Made by a program: the position numbers and the translations under genes | Notes under the pieces: generated by a model | The model's database searches: none | The model's input: only the letters and a program-made list of their open reading frames with translations | Told to the model about the DNA's origin: nothing | Assembly (NCBI GenBank): GCA_021788095.1 | Contig: JAJYLB010000007.1 | Location: forward strand, 1-64,000 | DNA: 64,000 bases | Source of the DNA: Acidobacteriota bacterium | GTDB taxonomy: Bacteria > Acidobacteriota > Terriglobia > Acidiferrales > UBA7541 | Direction: 5' to 3' | Shown: one piece after another, positions 29,271-37,364 of the stretch | Layout of the letters: every line of letters begins with the position of its first letter | How positions within the stretch are numbered: position 1 is the first letter of the stretch

Positions 29271-29657
29271 CGCACCTCCTCGCTACTGTTTTTAGAACAG
29301 TACAGCCTTCATTGCGGGCCTAATTCTAAAGGGCGTAGCGATTCCGTAAAAGCCCACTTGTGTGCCATGTGTACAGGCATGGCCAGGGGCTGCCCATGGC
29401 CTGGCCCGTAGCAGGATGCTGCAATAGGCCTTCTTTCGTAAGGGCACGACTTCAGGCGTGCCGTAAGTGCTTCAACACGAAAGAGGCTTCAGCCGCTGGG
29501 GGCCGCTCGCCACGCCTTGGAGCATCCTCCCAGAGAGAGGCGCCCCTGGGTGTGGGTGGTGCGCCGCGGGCGGAACTGCGCTATTTGCACCCCGACTTTC
29601 TCGGTCGGAGCTTCCCCGACGGAGTGGGGAAGGCAGCTTGGCCAGGCTGCTCCGCCG
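29271..29657. other. Repeat-rich gap before the tRNA-Leu integration site
   Basis: No gene is supported. It contains the inverted repeat GGCCAGG/CCTGGCC around 29380-29405 and the second copy of the composite two-hairpin repeat (29441-29504). The longer frame from 29467 runs into a tRNA fragment and is not coding. Confidence 0.6.
29441..29504. repeat. Composite two-hairpin repeat, copy 2
   Basis: AGGGCACGACTTCAGGCGTG then CCGTAAG, followed after a short spacer by GAGGCTTCAGCCGCTGGGGG. Same two-hairpin order and CTTCAG loops as at 27984-28041, with some arm substitutions. Confidence 0.65.
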
Positions 29658-29686
29658 TTGCGTCTCCATCTCGCCTGGCCTAGAGT
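29658..29686 (+). promoter_or_regulatory. Candidate promoter of the first tRNA-Leu 5' copy
   Basis: TTGCGT (29658-29663), 17-base spacer, TAGAGT (29681-29686), 12 bases before the tRNA-like sequence. This may be the original chromosomal tRNA-Leu promoter (inference). Confidence 0.4.
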
Positions 29687-29698
29687 TACTGTCTGAAC

Positions 29699-29731
29699 GC
29701 CCGGGTGGCGGAATGGCAGACGCCGGGGACT
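29699..29731 (+). repeat. tRNA-Leu 5' fragment, leftmost attachment-site copy
   Basis: 33 bases identical to the 5' end of the intact tRNA-Leu(UAA) at 45632, from the acceptor stem through the D-arm to the 5' strand of the anticodon stem; identity then stops. It lacks the 3' half and cannot be a tRNA. It marks the left edge of the hotspot. About 50 bases on, GCACCAAAGCTGA (29783-29795) resembles the repeats near the other two copies. Confidence 0.8.
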
Positions 29732-29947
29732 AATACCCATTCGTGGCTGCCGGAGGCGCCCTGCGCGGACCTGCGAGATAATGCACCAAAGCTGAGATGA
29801 AGCTGGCGAGAGGGAACGCGAGCCGTCGGAAGGCCTGCACCTGGCCGGGAACCCTTTGCGTGACGCTTCCGCTGAGCGTAGGCAAGCAGTGGCCCACTAG
29901 CGGGGGAGCAAGTCCGTCTGCTCACTCTGCTATCATCATAGTTTCGG

Positions 29948-30940
29948 ATGGCAACCCAAGGCGAACAGAGAGCCGTAGAGCAGCGAATCGAGGTTCCCAA
30001 CGGAGCTTCGATCCACGCGGTGAGGAGCTTCCTCAACAGGAATGCCTTCTTCCCGCTGAATCCTGCCGCGTTTGTGGTCCGGTTTCACCCGCGATTCGTG
30101 TATTTGCAACCCTTTGCGCTAGCGATGCTGGCCGCATGGGGCTCGTACTGACGTGATCGGCACGTCGCGTTGCGGTGCGAAAACTCCGCAGCTGCGGGTG
30201 TCGACTACGCATGGCGGATGGGATTATTCCAGTTCCTCGGAGTCCACCACCAACCGCGTAGGGAGGTGCACGAGGAGGCGGGACGTTTTATCCCACTAAG
30301 GCGGATCGACCGAGGCGGTGACGTCGCGGCCTTCTTAGCGGAAATCGCCCCTTTGCTCCACCGACCGGAGCATGTTCAAGCGGTACAGTACTGCTTGAGC
30401 GAGACAATCCGCAACGTGCTGGAGCACGCGGGCGGAGCCCCGGCTTATGCTTGCGCACAGGATTACAGCGCCGCGCGCCGGGTCTCGATTGGGGTGGCCG
30501 ACTGCGGGATTGGGGTGCTTCGCTCGCTTGGCAGGACGCACAACTTCGCGAGCGACAGAGAGGCGATTTTGGGTGCCCTGAGGCCGGGGATCACAGGCGC
30601 GCCTCCAGGTGCCTACGGAACCGCCGAAAACGCAGGTGTCGGCCTGTTCTTTACAAAGTCCATTGCGAAGGCGTCGCGCCAGTACTTCGCCATCATCTCG
30701 GGCGACGCTGTCTTTCGCCTCCGCCGAGCGAAATGGGGCGAGGCGTTTCGGCTCTACGCGGACCCGCTGAGGGACCGCCATGACATCTTTGACGGCCTTC
30801 CAGCCTCGAATGGCACGGTGGTCGCTGTTGACATTGGGGTAGGCCACATGCGAAGTTTTGAAGCGACCATGAACGCAATAAGAGTCGCAATCTCCCCGGG
30901 GAGACCAAGGTTCCGTCTACCCGAGGTTCAGTTCAGATGA
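29948..30940 (+). pseudogene. GHKL-type ATP-binding protein gene interrupted by one in-frame TGA
   Basis: Two open stretches in the same frame (29948-30151 and on to 30940) read as one protein split by TGA at 30149-30151. The first part has VPNGASIHAVRSFLNRNAFF and LEP-like FALAMLAAWGSY. After the stop it continues RDRHVALRCEN and YAWRMGLFQFLGV. The C-terminal domain has GHKL ATPase motifs: N-box SETIRNVLEHAGG, G1 VADCGIGVL, G2 GTAENAGVGLFFTKSIAKAS. The context GSY-stop-RDR suggests a TGG (Trp) to TGA change. The second part could alternatively start at TTG 30170 as a shorter protein. It overlaps the DUF4325 gene by ATGA, so the pair is coupled. Possible readings: recent inactivation, sequencing error, or functional split. 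Confidence 0.65.
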
Positions 30941-31251
30941 GGAAGAAACACGCCAATGGGTTTGTCTCCGTTCTCGAACAGGCGGGGACATTCGCGGAGG
31001 ACAAGGATGCTGCGCGGCGCATTAGGCTGGAGCATGTTGTCCCGAACCTCAGCGAGGGCAAGAAGATAGTTCTGGACTTTACGGGCGTGTCCGTGGCGAC
31101 CCAGTCCTTTGTCCATGCGATGGTTCCCGAGGCGCTCCGAGTGCACGGCAGCCGCGGGCTTGAACTTATTGAGTTCAAGTCCTGCAACCCCACAGTGAGG
31201 AGCGTCATTCTCACCGTCGTCGAATACTCGCTAGAGGCACAGAAGGCCTAG
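30937..31251 (+). CDS. STAS-like DUF4325 protein
   Basis: A 104-residue protein with the DUF4325 pattern: FAEDKDAARRIRLEHVVPN, then GKKIVLDFTGVSVATQSFVH, ending VRSVILTVVEYSLE. The fold is STAS-like, as in anti-sigma-factor antagonists. It overlaps the GHKL ATP-binding gene by four bases (ATGA). Together they look like a kinase-antagonist or partner-switching pair, carried in the left unit of the tRNA-Leu hotspot. What they control is unknown; no sigma factor or effector is adjacent. Confidence 0.8.
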   Translation: MRKKHANGFVSVLEQAGTFAEDKDAARRIRLEHVVPNLSEGKKIVLDFTGVSVATQSFVHAMVPEALRVHGSRGLELIEFKSCNPTVRSVILTVVEYSLEAQKA

Positions 31252-31682
31252 GAGCGCAGGTTCGGCTCGTTGCACCGGCCGCCAGAACAGATGCATTGAC
31301 CACCTACCCACGAGGTTCCCCGCCGGTGCGTTGGCCTCCTTGCTCAGGCGGCCAAGGCCGTTCTTGGCCGGCAGGCGCCCCAGCCCCCAGCGGCAGTATC
31401 GCCTCGGAAACCACCGGCGCAAGAGCCCCCCTAGAATCCCAGCTATTATCTCCCCCCTCGCAATCCAACCGGTACGGTTGGACGCGCCCCGTTATCCTAC
31501 CGTGAATCGCCTTGGGCCAGTCGAAAACCACCTGATTTCCGCGTACCCGGACGGCAGGTCGGCACCACCACACCCGCTACCCCGCCGGGAAAATTCCCCG
31601 CGGACTCCGCGAAGAGGGCATAGTCGAGAAATGACGAGGCCTGAGGTCTTGAAATCATCCGATTTGCGAGGTCGCCGCGGAC
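31252..31682. other. Gene-free gap with a near-perfect palindrome
   Basis: Between convergent genes. The one clear structure is TCCAACCG-GTA-CGGTTGGA (31464-31482), arms of 8 bp, which could be an operator or hairpin. The small frames across the gap give no recognisable protein. Confidence 0.5.
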
Positions 31683-32150
31683 TCAGTTGAAGCCAACACG
31701 CTTGGCAGCCGGGAGAATAAGAAAATACACACCTCTCACGAACTCAGCCGAGGCAACTGCGAACAAGGCAACCCCGAAGACCCCCAAGAAAACCCCACTC
31801 ACAGCGTCCCAAGCCCGAGGAAGAACTCGCGTATTCCCTTCCGGCGTACTCTCGATGCGCTCCTCCATCAAGAGTGGAAACTGGATCGGCTCAGCGGTCT
31901 TGTCGAACCGCTCGAAGGTCTCCGTCCCCCCGACACGCACCATCATTGACGCTACGGCTCTAAGGCCGATCAGCCCAACAATTAGGGCCAAAACTATCTT
32001 GCCGAGCGCGCTACGAGGCCAAGGGAGCGGATGCGCGCTGGCGACTAAGAAACAGGCGGCTCCGATGACCAGCAGGATTTTCCAGTAGACGCGCAAGAAC
32101 CGATCCCAAAGGGCGTTTTGGGCCTCCACCCTGGCGTCCCGCAGAACCAT
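31683..32150 (-). CDS. Small polytopic membrane protein, unknown
   Basis: A 155-residue protein with about four hydrophobic helices arranged as two hairpins: ILLVIGAACFLVASA with IVLALIVGLIGLRAVASMMV, then a soluble stretch of about 45 residues (TETFERFDKTAEPIQFP), then VSGVFLGVFGVALFAVASA with a final helix. I do not recognise the family. ATG at 32150 is used; TTG two codons earlier is possible. It is cargo in the left unit of the tRNA-Leu hotspot, convergent with the DUF4325 gene. Small multi-TM proteins in such islands are sometimes effectors, but nothing in the sequence proves that. Confidence 0.6.
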   Translation of the reverse strand: MVLRDARVEAQNALWDRFLRVYWKILLVIGAACFLVASAHPLPWPRSALGKIVLALIVGLIGLRAVASMMVRVGGTETFERFDKTAEPIQFPLLMEERIESTPEGNTRVLPRAWDAVSGVFLGVFGVALFAVASAEFVRGVYFLILPAAKRVGFN

Positions 32151-32216
32151 GCACAAGTAAGCCCTTCTGTAGGCGAGACGAAACCTGACCCCGCAAGCGT
32201 ATCAGAAACTCCTCTT

Positions 32217-32500
32217 TTCCGCACAGCGGAGGTCGTGATTGCGCCGGCGTAGATTCGAGGGCTTAAAGGCTGCGCTGGCGACAGGCTCTTTGCACGCCTT
32301 AGAAGGGCGGCCCGCGCGCCGGAGGAGCGAATGCCCAAATCCCGCCCGATCTCGCGCTAGGACCGCCCCTGAGCACGAAGGAGGCACACCCCCTCTCCCC
32401 CCTCCGGCGCGGCCCGTGAAGCTGCTTGCGCTTGCCCGCGCCACGGCGGCGGCCAAGCCGACGCGGGCGCGGCTTGCGTGGCTGGCGTCGTTGCCGGCGA
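32217..32500 (-). pseudogene. Degraded serine-recombinase C-terminal remnant
   Basis: The minus strand shows REIGRDLGIRSSGARAALL then KSLSPAQPLSP, parallel to REIGRELGVGVSTARAAVL and KNPSPAPPVSR in the better-preserved copy at 37114-37320. The nucleotide stretch from TCTTTTCCGCAC onward is also clearly related between the two places. Frames are broken and no catalytic domain is present. It lies directly upstream of the solitary HicB gene. Confidence 0.55.
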
Positions 32501-32525
32501 GGGGGCCACTTGGTAGTATGCGGGC

Positions 32526-32738
32526 ATGGTTTTCCACGTCAGGCTCGCCAAAGCGGAGGACGAGTGGATCGTCGTTGAGTGCCCCGTGCTCCCCGGATGC
32601 GTGTCCCAGGGCAAAGACGAACAAGAAGCCCTCAGCAACATCCGCGAGGCCATCGCGGCATGGCTTTGGGCGGAAGACCGAAAGGCTGCGGCCCAAGCCG
32701 CCAAATCCGGCGAGCCGGAGATCCTCGTCACCGTGTAG
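32526..32738 (+). CDS. Solitary HicB-like antitoxin
   Basis: A 70-residue HicB-family protein: EDEWIVVECPVLPGCVSQGKDEQEALSNIREAIAAWLW in two overlapping blocks is the family signature. No HicA-like gene lies next to it, so it is either an orphan antitoxin or a relic of a broken pair. The upstream bases TGGTAGTATGCG resemble those before the zinc-ribbon gene at 37365, and both follow a resolvase remnant. It is the last gene of the left unit before the second attachment-site copy. Confidence 0.78.
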   Translation: MVFHVRLAKAEDEWIVVECPVLPGCVSQGKDEQEALSNIREAIAAWLWAEDRKAAAQAAKSGEPEILVTV

Positions 32739-32931
32739 GCGTGTGGACACGCGCGGGCCAGGTTGGTAGCCGCGTGGTTATGGTGAAGGTCGGCCTGCGC
32801 GTCAACCTTTCCATCCCCCAGCACGGGAACTCTCGATCGGCACCCTCCGCGCACTCGTTCGCCACGCCGGTTTGAGTGTTGAGGGATTTCTCGATTTGCT
32901 GTAGACGCGGCAGCCCCACAAGGGGAGGCCA

Positions 32932-32960
32932 TGTTCCTGTGGCCCTTTCCGTGATATACA
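32932..32960 (+). promoter_or_regulatory. Candidate promoter before the middle tRNA-Leu copy
   Basis: TATACA (32955-32960) lies 13 bases before the tRNA-like sequence; 17 bases upstream of it is TGTTCC, a weak -35. If the left unit inserted as an independent element it would have needed such a promoter to keep the tRNA expressed. Confidence 0.35.
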
Positions 32961-32973
32961 CTTGGCGGCACGG

Positions 32974-33014
32974 GCCCGGGTGGCGGAATGGCAGACGCCG
33001 GGGACTTAAAATCC
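32974..33014 (+). repeat. tRNA-Leu 5' fragment, middle attachment-site copy
   Basis: 41 bases identical to 45632-45672 of the intact tRNA-Leu(UAA), covering the 5' acceptor strand, D-arm and the whole anticodon loop including TAA. Identity ends inside the 3' strand of the anticodon stem. It is the left end of the 12.7-kb integrase-bearing element, with the intact tRNA as right end. Confidence 0.88.
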
Positions 33015-33108
33015 ATTTCGCCGGTCCTGCGTCAGGTTGCGAGGGCCTGCAACCGGCTGAAATCCAACAGGTTGGCCGAAACCCTAGACTGCATAGGACT
33101 GCGAAAAA

Positions 33109-33139
33109 CTGCACCAAAACTGACACCAAACTAGCACCA
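33109..33139 (+). repeat. Candidate integrase arm-type repeats, left end
   Basis: CTGCACCAAAACTGACACCAAACT followed by AGCACCA (shown in two pieces) holds two or three ACCAAA-type units in tandem. Its last 21 bases (33119-33139) are identical to 45540-45560 near the right end, where they also encode the integrase C-terminus. Position about 100 bases inside the core suits an integrase arm site; a remnant of an integrase gene end is the alternative. Confidence 0.5.
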
Positions 33140-33203
33140 CGAAATAGCGGGCGATTGGGACTGCGGCAGGCTGACGTGCGAACGTCCCGCGCCCGTTCTC
33201 CCC

Positions 33204-33701
33204 TTACTCGGCCTGCCCCCCTCGTTCGATGAAGCTCTTCAGGTGTTTGGCGAAGGCCTCCGAGGTGCTCTGGACGTTGTGCGACCCGAATTTATGCACG
33301 TTGTAAGCGTAGATCACGATTCCAGTCGTGACATCTACCACCCTGAAAGAGGCATCTGTTTCGGCTCCCGAGTTATACGCGCCCAGGAAGACCGCCCGCC
33401 ACGTGGACCCCTTTTTGAAGTCCGTCACGCACTCGATCTTGAATCCCGCGGTAGACTCTTTTTCCGAAATGGCTACGGGGACCTTCTTCCTTGCGATCGC
33501 GGCAGAGATTGCCGTCTCGTACCCGTGGTTCGGAACGATATACACAATCGAACCGGGAGTCAGCCGGTTCGGCTTCTGCGTCGCGGGCGACGCAGGCGCT
33601 TGAGCCGGCGTCGGCGGTCGCGCCGTGGATTGCTGTGAGAATGCGGCAGTCCCGAGGAATAGGCAAGAGACGAGAGCAAACCCGAGCGAAACACCTCGCA
33701 T
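33204..33701 (-). CDS. Exported protein of unknown function
   Basis: A 165-residue protein with a signal peptide (MRGVSLGFALVSCLFLGTAA, cleavage near FSQQ), a Pro/Ala-rich linker, then a single alpha/beta domain: GSIVYIVPNHGYETAISAAI, KKVPVAISEKESTAGFKIE, ASFRVVDVTTGIVIYAYNV and a C-terminal helix AFAKHLKSFIERG. The pattern recalls lipoproteins and exported proteins that share a CsgG/DUF4136-like core, but I cannot assign a family. The start at 33701 follows GGAGGG. It is the first gene inside the left end of the integrase element and lies directly downstream of the S8-like peptidase on the same strand. Confidence 0.68.
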   Translation of the reverse strand: MRGVSLGFALVSCLFLGTAAFSQQSTARPPTPAQAPASPATQKPNRLTPGSIVYIVPNHGYETAISAAIARKKVPVAISEKESTAGFKIECVTDFKKGSTWRAVFLGAYNSGAETDASFRVVDVTTGIVIYAYNVHKFGSHNVQSTSEAFAKHLKSFIERGGQAE

Positions 33702-33757
33702 GGCACCCTCCGAAATTAGTTTCTCGCGCAAACCAAGAATACCGGAAGTGTGATCCG

Positions 33758-36649
33758 CTACTGCACGGTCAGGGTCACCGTTGTCGAATGCTGCAACTGG
33801 TTGGAGCTTCCTGCCACTGTCACCGAGTACGTACCCGCTGGCGTTCCGGGGTTCTTGGGTGCACTGCTTCCGCCCCCTCCGCACGATATAGCCGGCGCAA
33901 CGAGGCAAACGAGCAGTGCGAACGACCCGAGGCCGAAACCGATTCTTCTTCCCGATTTCCTGGCGATGGCTGTAACAGCCGCGAAAAGGAGAGTCAAGCC
34001 GATCCACAAGCTAAGAAGCGGCCAGCTTGGCCTCTCGGGCAGGGAAATCGGGAAGAAGAAGGAAGCCGCAGTTGTAGAAATCGTCATCGTCGAAGAGGCC
34101 GTGCCGGAGCCGGGCGTTACGCTGGCGGGTGAAAAGCTGCAAGCGGCCTGCGAAGGTAAGCCCGAACAGGCCAGGGAGACGGGATTTGAGAATGCTCCGT
34201 AACTCTGGCCCACGTTTACCGCGAACGTAGCGGATTGGCCCGGAGAGACGCTGGCACTGGCCTGCGTGCTGGTAATCGTGAAGTCCGAGACAGTGATCGG
34301 CAAGGTGCTTGTGGTCAAGCCCGCGGTCGCGCCACCGTTGCTAACCGTCAGAGCTTCCATGTCGTTCCCAATGGGGCAAGTCACCGAGGGGCTTGCGCCC
34401 GAGGCGGTCCCGCAGCTTCCGCCCCACGTCAGGGTCACCGGGCAACTGTCCGGGTCTGACCCGCTTCCACTCAGGGCAACGGTCGCGCCGCTCGCGCTAG
34501 TCGCGGCCACGGTCTGTGCCGGGAGTGCATTTGGGGTTGGCATGGCTTTGGTCACCGCTGACAAGGCATCGAGCAAACCGTATCCCTCGATGTCGTTTGG
34601 TACTGCCTCTGAAATGCCTGACAGCGGCACGGCAGTGCTTGTGAGAAAGGTCCTCAGGTTCGCCCGAGCTGTCGAAGGAATGTTCACGGTAGAAGTGGAA
34701 AGCAAGCAAGGCGCAGCTTGCAAGACAAGCGCAGCCACCGCCGCGGCATGGGGCGCGGCTGCCGAAGAGCCAAAGAAGTAGCAACCGGGCGGCGAAGGGT
34801 TGTTCAGGGGGCAGGGAGTGGATTTGGATGTGTTTCCCGAGCCGAAGCCGCCTGCGCCTGTCACGGAAACTCCGTCCGTAGCCGTAATATCAGGCTTCAT
34901 CCGTGCGGCGGCTTGTGGCGTGGCCTCGGTTGGCCCTTGGCTGCTATACGGTTCGATCACCGTGGCAGGAGCATCGCCATTCGCATCTGTCTGAGCGTCC
35001 GCGGCACCGACGGATACGACGCTTACCGGCGAGCCGCCAGTGTCGGACTCAGCGGGCACACTTCCCGACGGGGTGTAGAAGTTCAGGTCCTGCCCGTTCC
35101 CAATACCCTCCACAAACATATCGAAGTTGCGGGCGGCGGCGGCATTATTCACATTTTGTACCAGGATTGCCAACTCTTCGGGGCCTCCGCTATCGTTCGT
35201 GTAGCTCAGTTCCTCAATAGGCGGTTGCGTCCCCGTTTGAGGGCTCACGCTACAAGCTTCGGGAGCAGTAAGATTGCCGCTCTGCACAAGGTACAGGAAC
35301 AGGTCATAGTCGTTGCTCGATCCGCTGAAGGGATCGTTCCAAGCGAGAACAACGGTCACGGCTCCGCCATTGGGCAGAATCAAGGGGTCCGCAACGCTCG
35401 GGCCGAGCTTGTTTGCGTCAACGGTGTTAGATGTCGCTTCGAAAAGTTGAACATCGCCCGTTTCAGACGAGCCGCCCTGGCTCGCTGGACATGAGAGCGT
35501 GAGGTTCGTCCCCGAGTCGGTCCAGGGCTCGCCCCAGTGGTCGAACGCCAGGTTTGCCACGGCCGTAAAGTATCCGCGGACGGGGTTCGCGTCCGCATTC
35601 AATTCTGCCGCTGTATTCGAGGACACCTCGCTTGTGCCATCGAAGGGCGGCGTGGGGAAGCTGAGGTCATCCACGCCCACGTCCACATTTTGGTCCAGCC
35701 AATCTACGGCCTGCTCAAACGACATGGATGTACCGTCGGCGGCGTTCGCGAAATATAGCCGTGCCCCAGGGGCCAGGTCGTGGACGATCTCCAGCATCGC
35801 AGTGCCCTCCGAGGCGTAGCCGGAGGTCGCCTCGGAAGAGGGAGGCATTAGGTTGGGGCTAGATGACGGAAATGACTGAGCGGTTATGCCGCCAGCGACT
35901 GCGGTCAGCACGCCGTTGGTGCATGTCGGGGTGGCGCTGGGCAAATCGGCAGTCTGAATCGGATTCGGAACCTCCGTTGAGAGGGCGCAAGTGCTGGGGT
36001 CGAAAATTCCACCGATCCCGTTGGATATGACACCCACCTTGACCCCCGTTCCGTCCACACCAAATTGCTGGCGGGCGAGGCTGGCCTTCAACAGGCTGTC
36101 GCCCTGGCTGTCCAAGGAGCCGGTGTCGGTGAATCCGTAGTCGGGCAGTCGGATGTATCGCACGAAGGGGAGGGCAGCGACCTGTTTAATCATCGTGAGC
36201 GGCAAGAGGGCCTGGACAGAAGGGACCGCCGCAAGAACCTCTCCTTTTGCCTTGTTCGGTTTCGGCTCACCAAGAACCTGGACCGCTACTCCAAGCGAGC
36301 GGAGTTGCGCCAAATTCGAGACGCCGACTGTGGTCACCTCGATATACACCTGGACCTCAGCACTGCCTGTGATCCGCATCATTCTGGCGCGGATAGCATC
36401 TCGGATGGGCTTCGGGAGTCTCTGGACTGCAAAGCCCTTTGGCGCTGCAACCCTCTCTCCGGGCGTCAGCGGGGCAGTCCGCTGAGGGACGGCCCGAGCC
36501 AGTTCATCAAGCTGGGCGCTCAGCTTCGGATTCTTGAGCGGCCGCCGCGCCATTGGGGCTGAGCCTGCAACTCCCACGGAAACGGCGGCCACTATAAGAA
36601 CGGATAGGGAAAGGGCCTTCGATAACGACAGGACTCTTCGTGTGTACAT
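33758..36649 (-). CDS. Large exported S8-like peptidase with non-canonical active site and Ig-like C-terminus
   Basis: A 963-residue exported protein. Signal peptide at residues 1-30 (MYTRRVLSLSKALSLSVLIV). The peptidase-like core spans about 190-690. The Ser region FGSSAAAPHAAAVAAL matches the subtilase GTSMAAP block. The usual Asp block reads GVKVGVISNG and the His block (normally HGT) reads SEGTAMLEIVHDLAPG. So Ser is kept, while Asp and His appear replaced, or are supplied by other residues (the Glu and HD in the second block). A P-domain-like stretch, Ig-like repeats and a hydrophobic segment near 875-895 follow. The ending YSVTVAG and TTVTLTVQ is common in acidobacterial surface proteins. 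Start at 36649 follows CAGGAGG. It is probably cargo of the element. Confidence 0.75.
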   Translation of the reverse strand: MYTRRVLSLSKALSLSVLIVAAVSVGVAGSAPMARRPLKNPKLSAQLDELARAVPQRTAPLTPGERVAAPKGFAVQRLPKPIRDAIRARMMRITGSAEVQVYIEVTTVGVSNLAQLRSLGVAVQVLGEPKPNKAKGEVLAAVPSVQALLPLTMIKQVAALPFVRYIRLPDYGFTDTGSLDSQGDSLLKASLARQQFGVDGTGVKVGVISNGIGGIFDPSTCALSTEVPNPIQTADLPSATPTCTNGVLTAVAGGITAQSFPSSSPNLMPPSSEATSGYASEGTAMLEIVHDLAPGARLYFANAADGTSMSFEQAVDWLDQNVDVGVDDLSFPTPPFDGTSEVSSNTAAELNADANPVRGYFTAVANLAFDHWGEPWTDSGTNLTLSCPASQGGSSETGDVQLFEATSNTVDANKLGPSVADPLILPNGGAVTVVLAWNDPFSGSSNDYDLFLYLVQSGNLTAPEACSVSPQTGTQPPIEELSYTNDSGGPEELAILVQNVNNAAAARNFDMFVEGIGNGQDLNFYTPSGSVPAESDTGGSPVSVVSVGAADAQTDANGDAPATVIEPYSSQGPTEATPQAAARMKPDITATDGVSVTGAGGFGSGNTSKSTPCPLNNPSPPGCYFFGSSAAAPHAAAVAALVLQAAPCLLSTSTVNIPSTARANLRTFLTSTAVPLSGISEAVPNDIEGYGLLDALSAVTKAMPTPNALPAQTVAATSASGATVALSGSGSDPDSCPVTLTWGGSCGTASGASPSVTCPIGNDMEALTVSNGGATAGLTTSTLPITVSDFTITSTQASASVSPGQSATFAVNVGQSYGAFSNPVSLACSGLPSQAACSFSPASVTPGSGTASSTMTISTTAASFFFPISLPERPSWPLLSLWIGLTLLFAAVTAIARKSGRRIGFGLGSFALLVCLVAPAISCGGGGSSAPKNPGTPAGTYSVTVAGSSNQLQHSTTVTLTVQ

Positions 36650-36873
36650 CTCGCACCATCCTCCTGATTGCCCCGTTAACGTATGACGGCGATCGCTGCA
36701 CGGACTGACCCTGAGCAGTTTGTTGATACCCCTTGTGGTCGGCAGCGTCAATCCCCTGCGCCAAGCCACGTGCCGAATTGTACAGCCGAAAGCCGCCGGG
36801 GGCAGTGTAAGCGGATACTAAGAGTACTCACAGTAACGTTGCCCCGCAGTCCACATTGGCTGATACAAGGGGC

Positions 36874-37041
36874 ATGAAACGCACCGTTCAGGTCAACGTG
36901 AAAATGACGGACGAGGATTTCCGCTTGCTCCAAAAGGCGGCAGAGAGGCGCTGGCCGGATGCCGTAATCACCAATTCGGGAATCGTGCTCGCCCTCGCCA
37001 AAATCGCCGCCCGCCAAACCCTCGGCCGAAAGAAAAGATAG
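36874..37041 (+). CDS. Small ribbon-helix-helix-like protein
   Basis: A 55-residue basic protein, MKRTVQVNVKMTDEDFRLLQ and onwards, with the beta-strand then two-helix pattern of RHH DNA-binding proteins or antitoxins. AAGGGG lies just before ATG 36874. The frame is open slightly upstream (36856). It is divergent from the S8-like peptidase and could regulate it or an element promoter; that is inference. Confidence 0.5.
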   Translation: MKRTVQVNVKMTDEDFRLLQKAAERRWPDAVITNSGIVLALAKIAARQTLGRKKR

Positions 37042-37113
37042 ACACCGGCAAGCACCGCGCACAAATCACTTCTTTTCCGCACGGCAGAAACCGCGATTCC
37101 GCCCGCTGTGGAT

Positions 37114-37320
37114 TCACCGGCTTACGGGCGGTGCTGGCGAGGGGTTTTTCGAACACCCGAGAACCGCTGCCCGCGCGGTGGAGACTCCTACCCCTAGCTC
37201 GCGCCCGATCTCGCGCCAGGAACGCCCTTGCGCGCGGAGCGAGGCAATCCTTGCGGCGTCCAAACGCTCGCGCCGTGGCCGGCCAAGCCGCTTTCGCTTG
37301 GCCGCGCGATGGCCAGCCTG
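37114..37320 (-). pseudogene. Serine-recombinase C-terminal HTH remnant
   Basis: An uninterrupted 68-codon frame without a start reads LGRPRRERLDAARIASL, then RAQGRSWREIGRELGVGV and STARAAVLGCSKNPSP. This is the C-terminal Hin-type helix-turn-helix of a serine resolvase/invertase. The catalytic N-terminal domain is absent; the frame is closed by a stop at 37321. A more decayed relative lies at 32217-32500. It occupies most of the 323-base gap before the zinc-ribbon gene. Confidence 0.72.
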
Positions 37321-37364
37321 CTACTCGTAGCGGCTCGTGGTAGTATTCGCTTCATGAAGGTGTA

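Noticed and set aside
29958-30151. The 67-codon piece before the TGA as an independent small gene
   Set aside because: It is in frame with the ATPase body, has no independent stop context, and the downstream piece lacks a good start; one interrupted gene is the simpler reading.
34266-34781. Plus-strand frame inside the S8-like peptidase gene
   Set aside because: Antisense shadow without ribosome site; the minus strand carries the coherent 963-residue protein.
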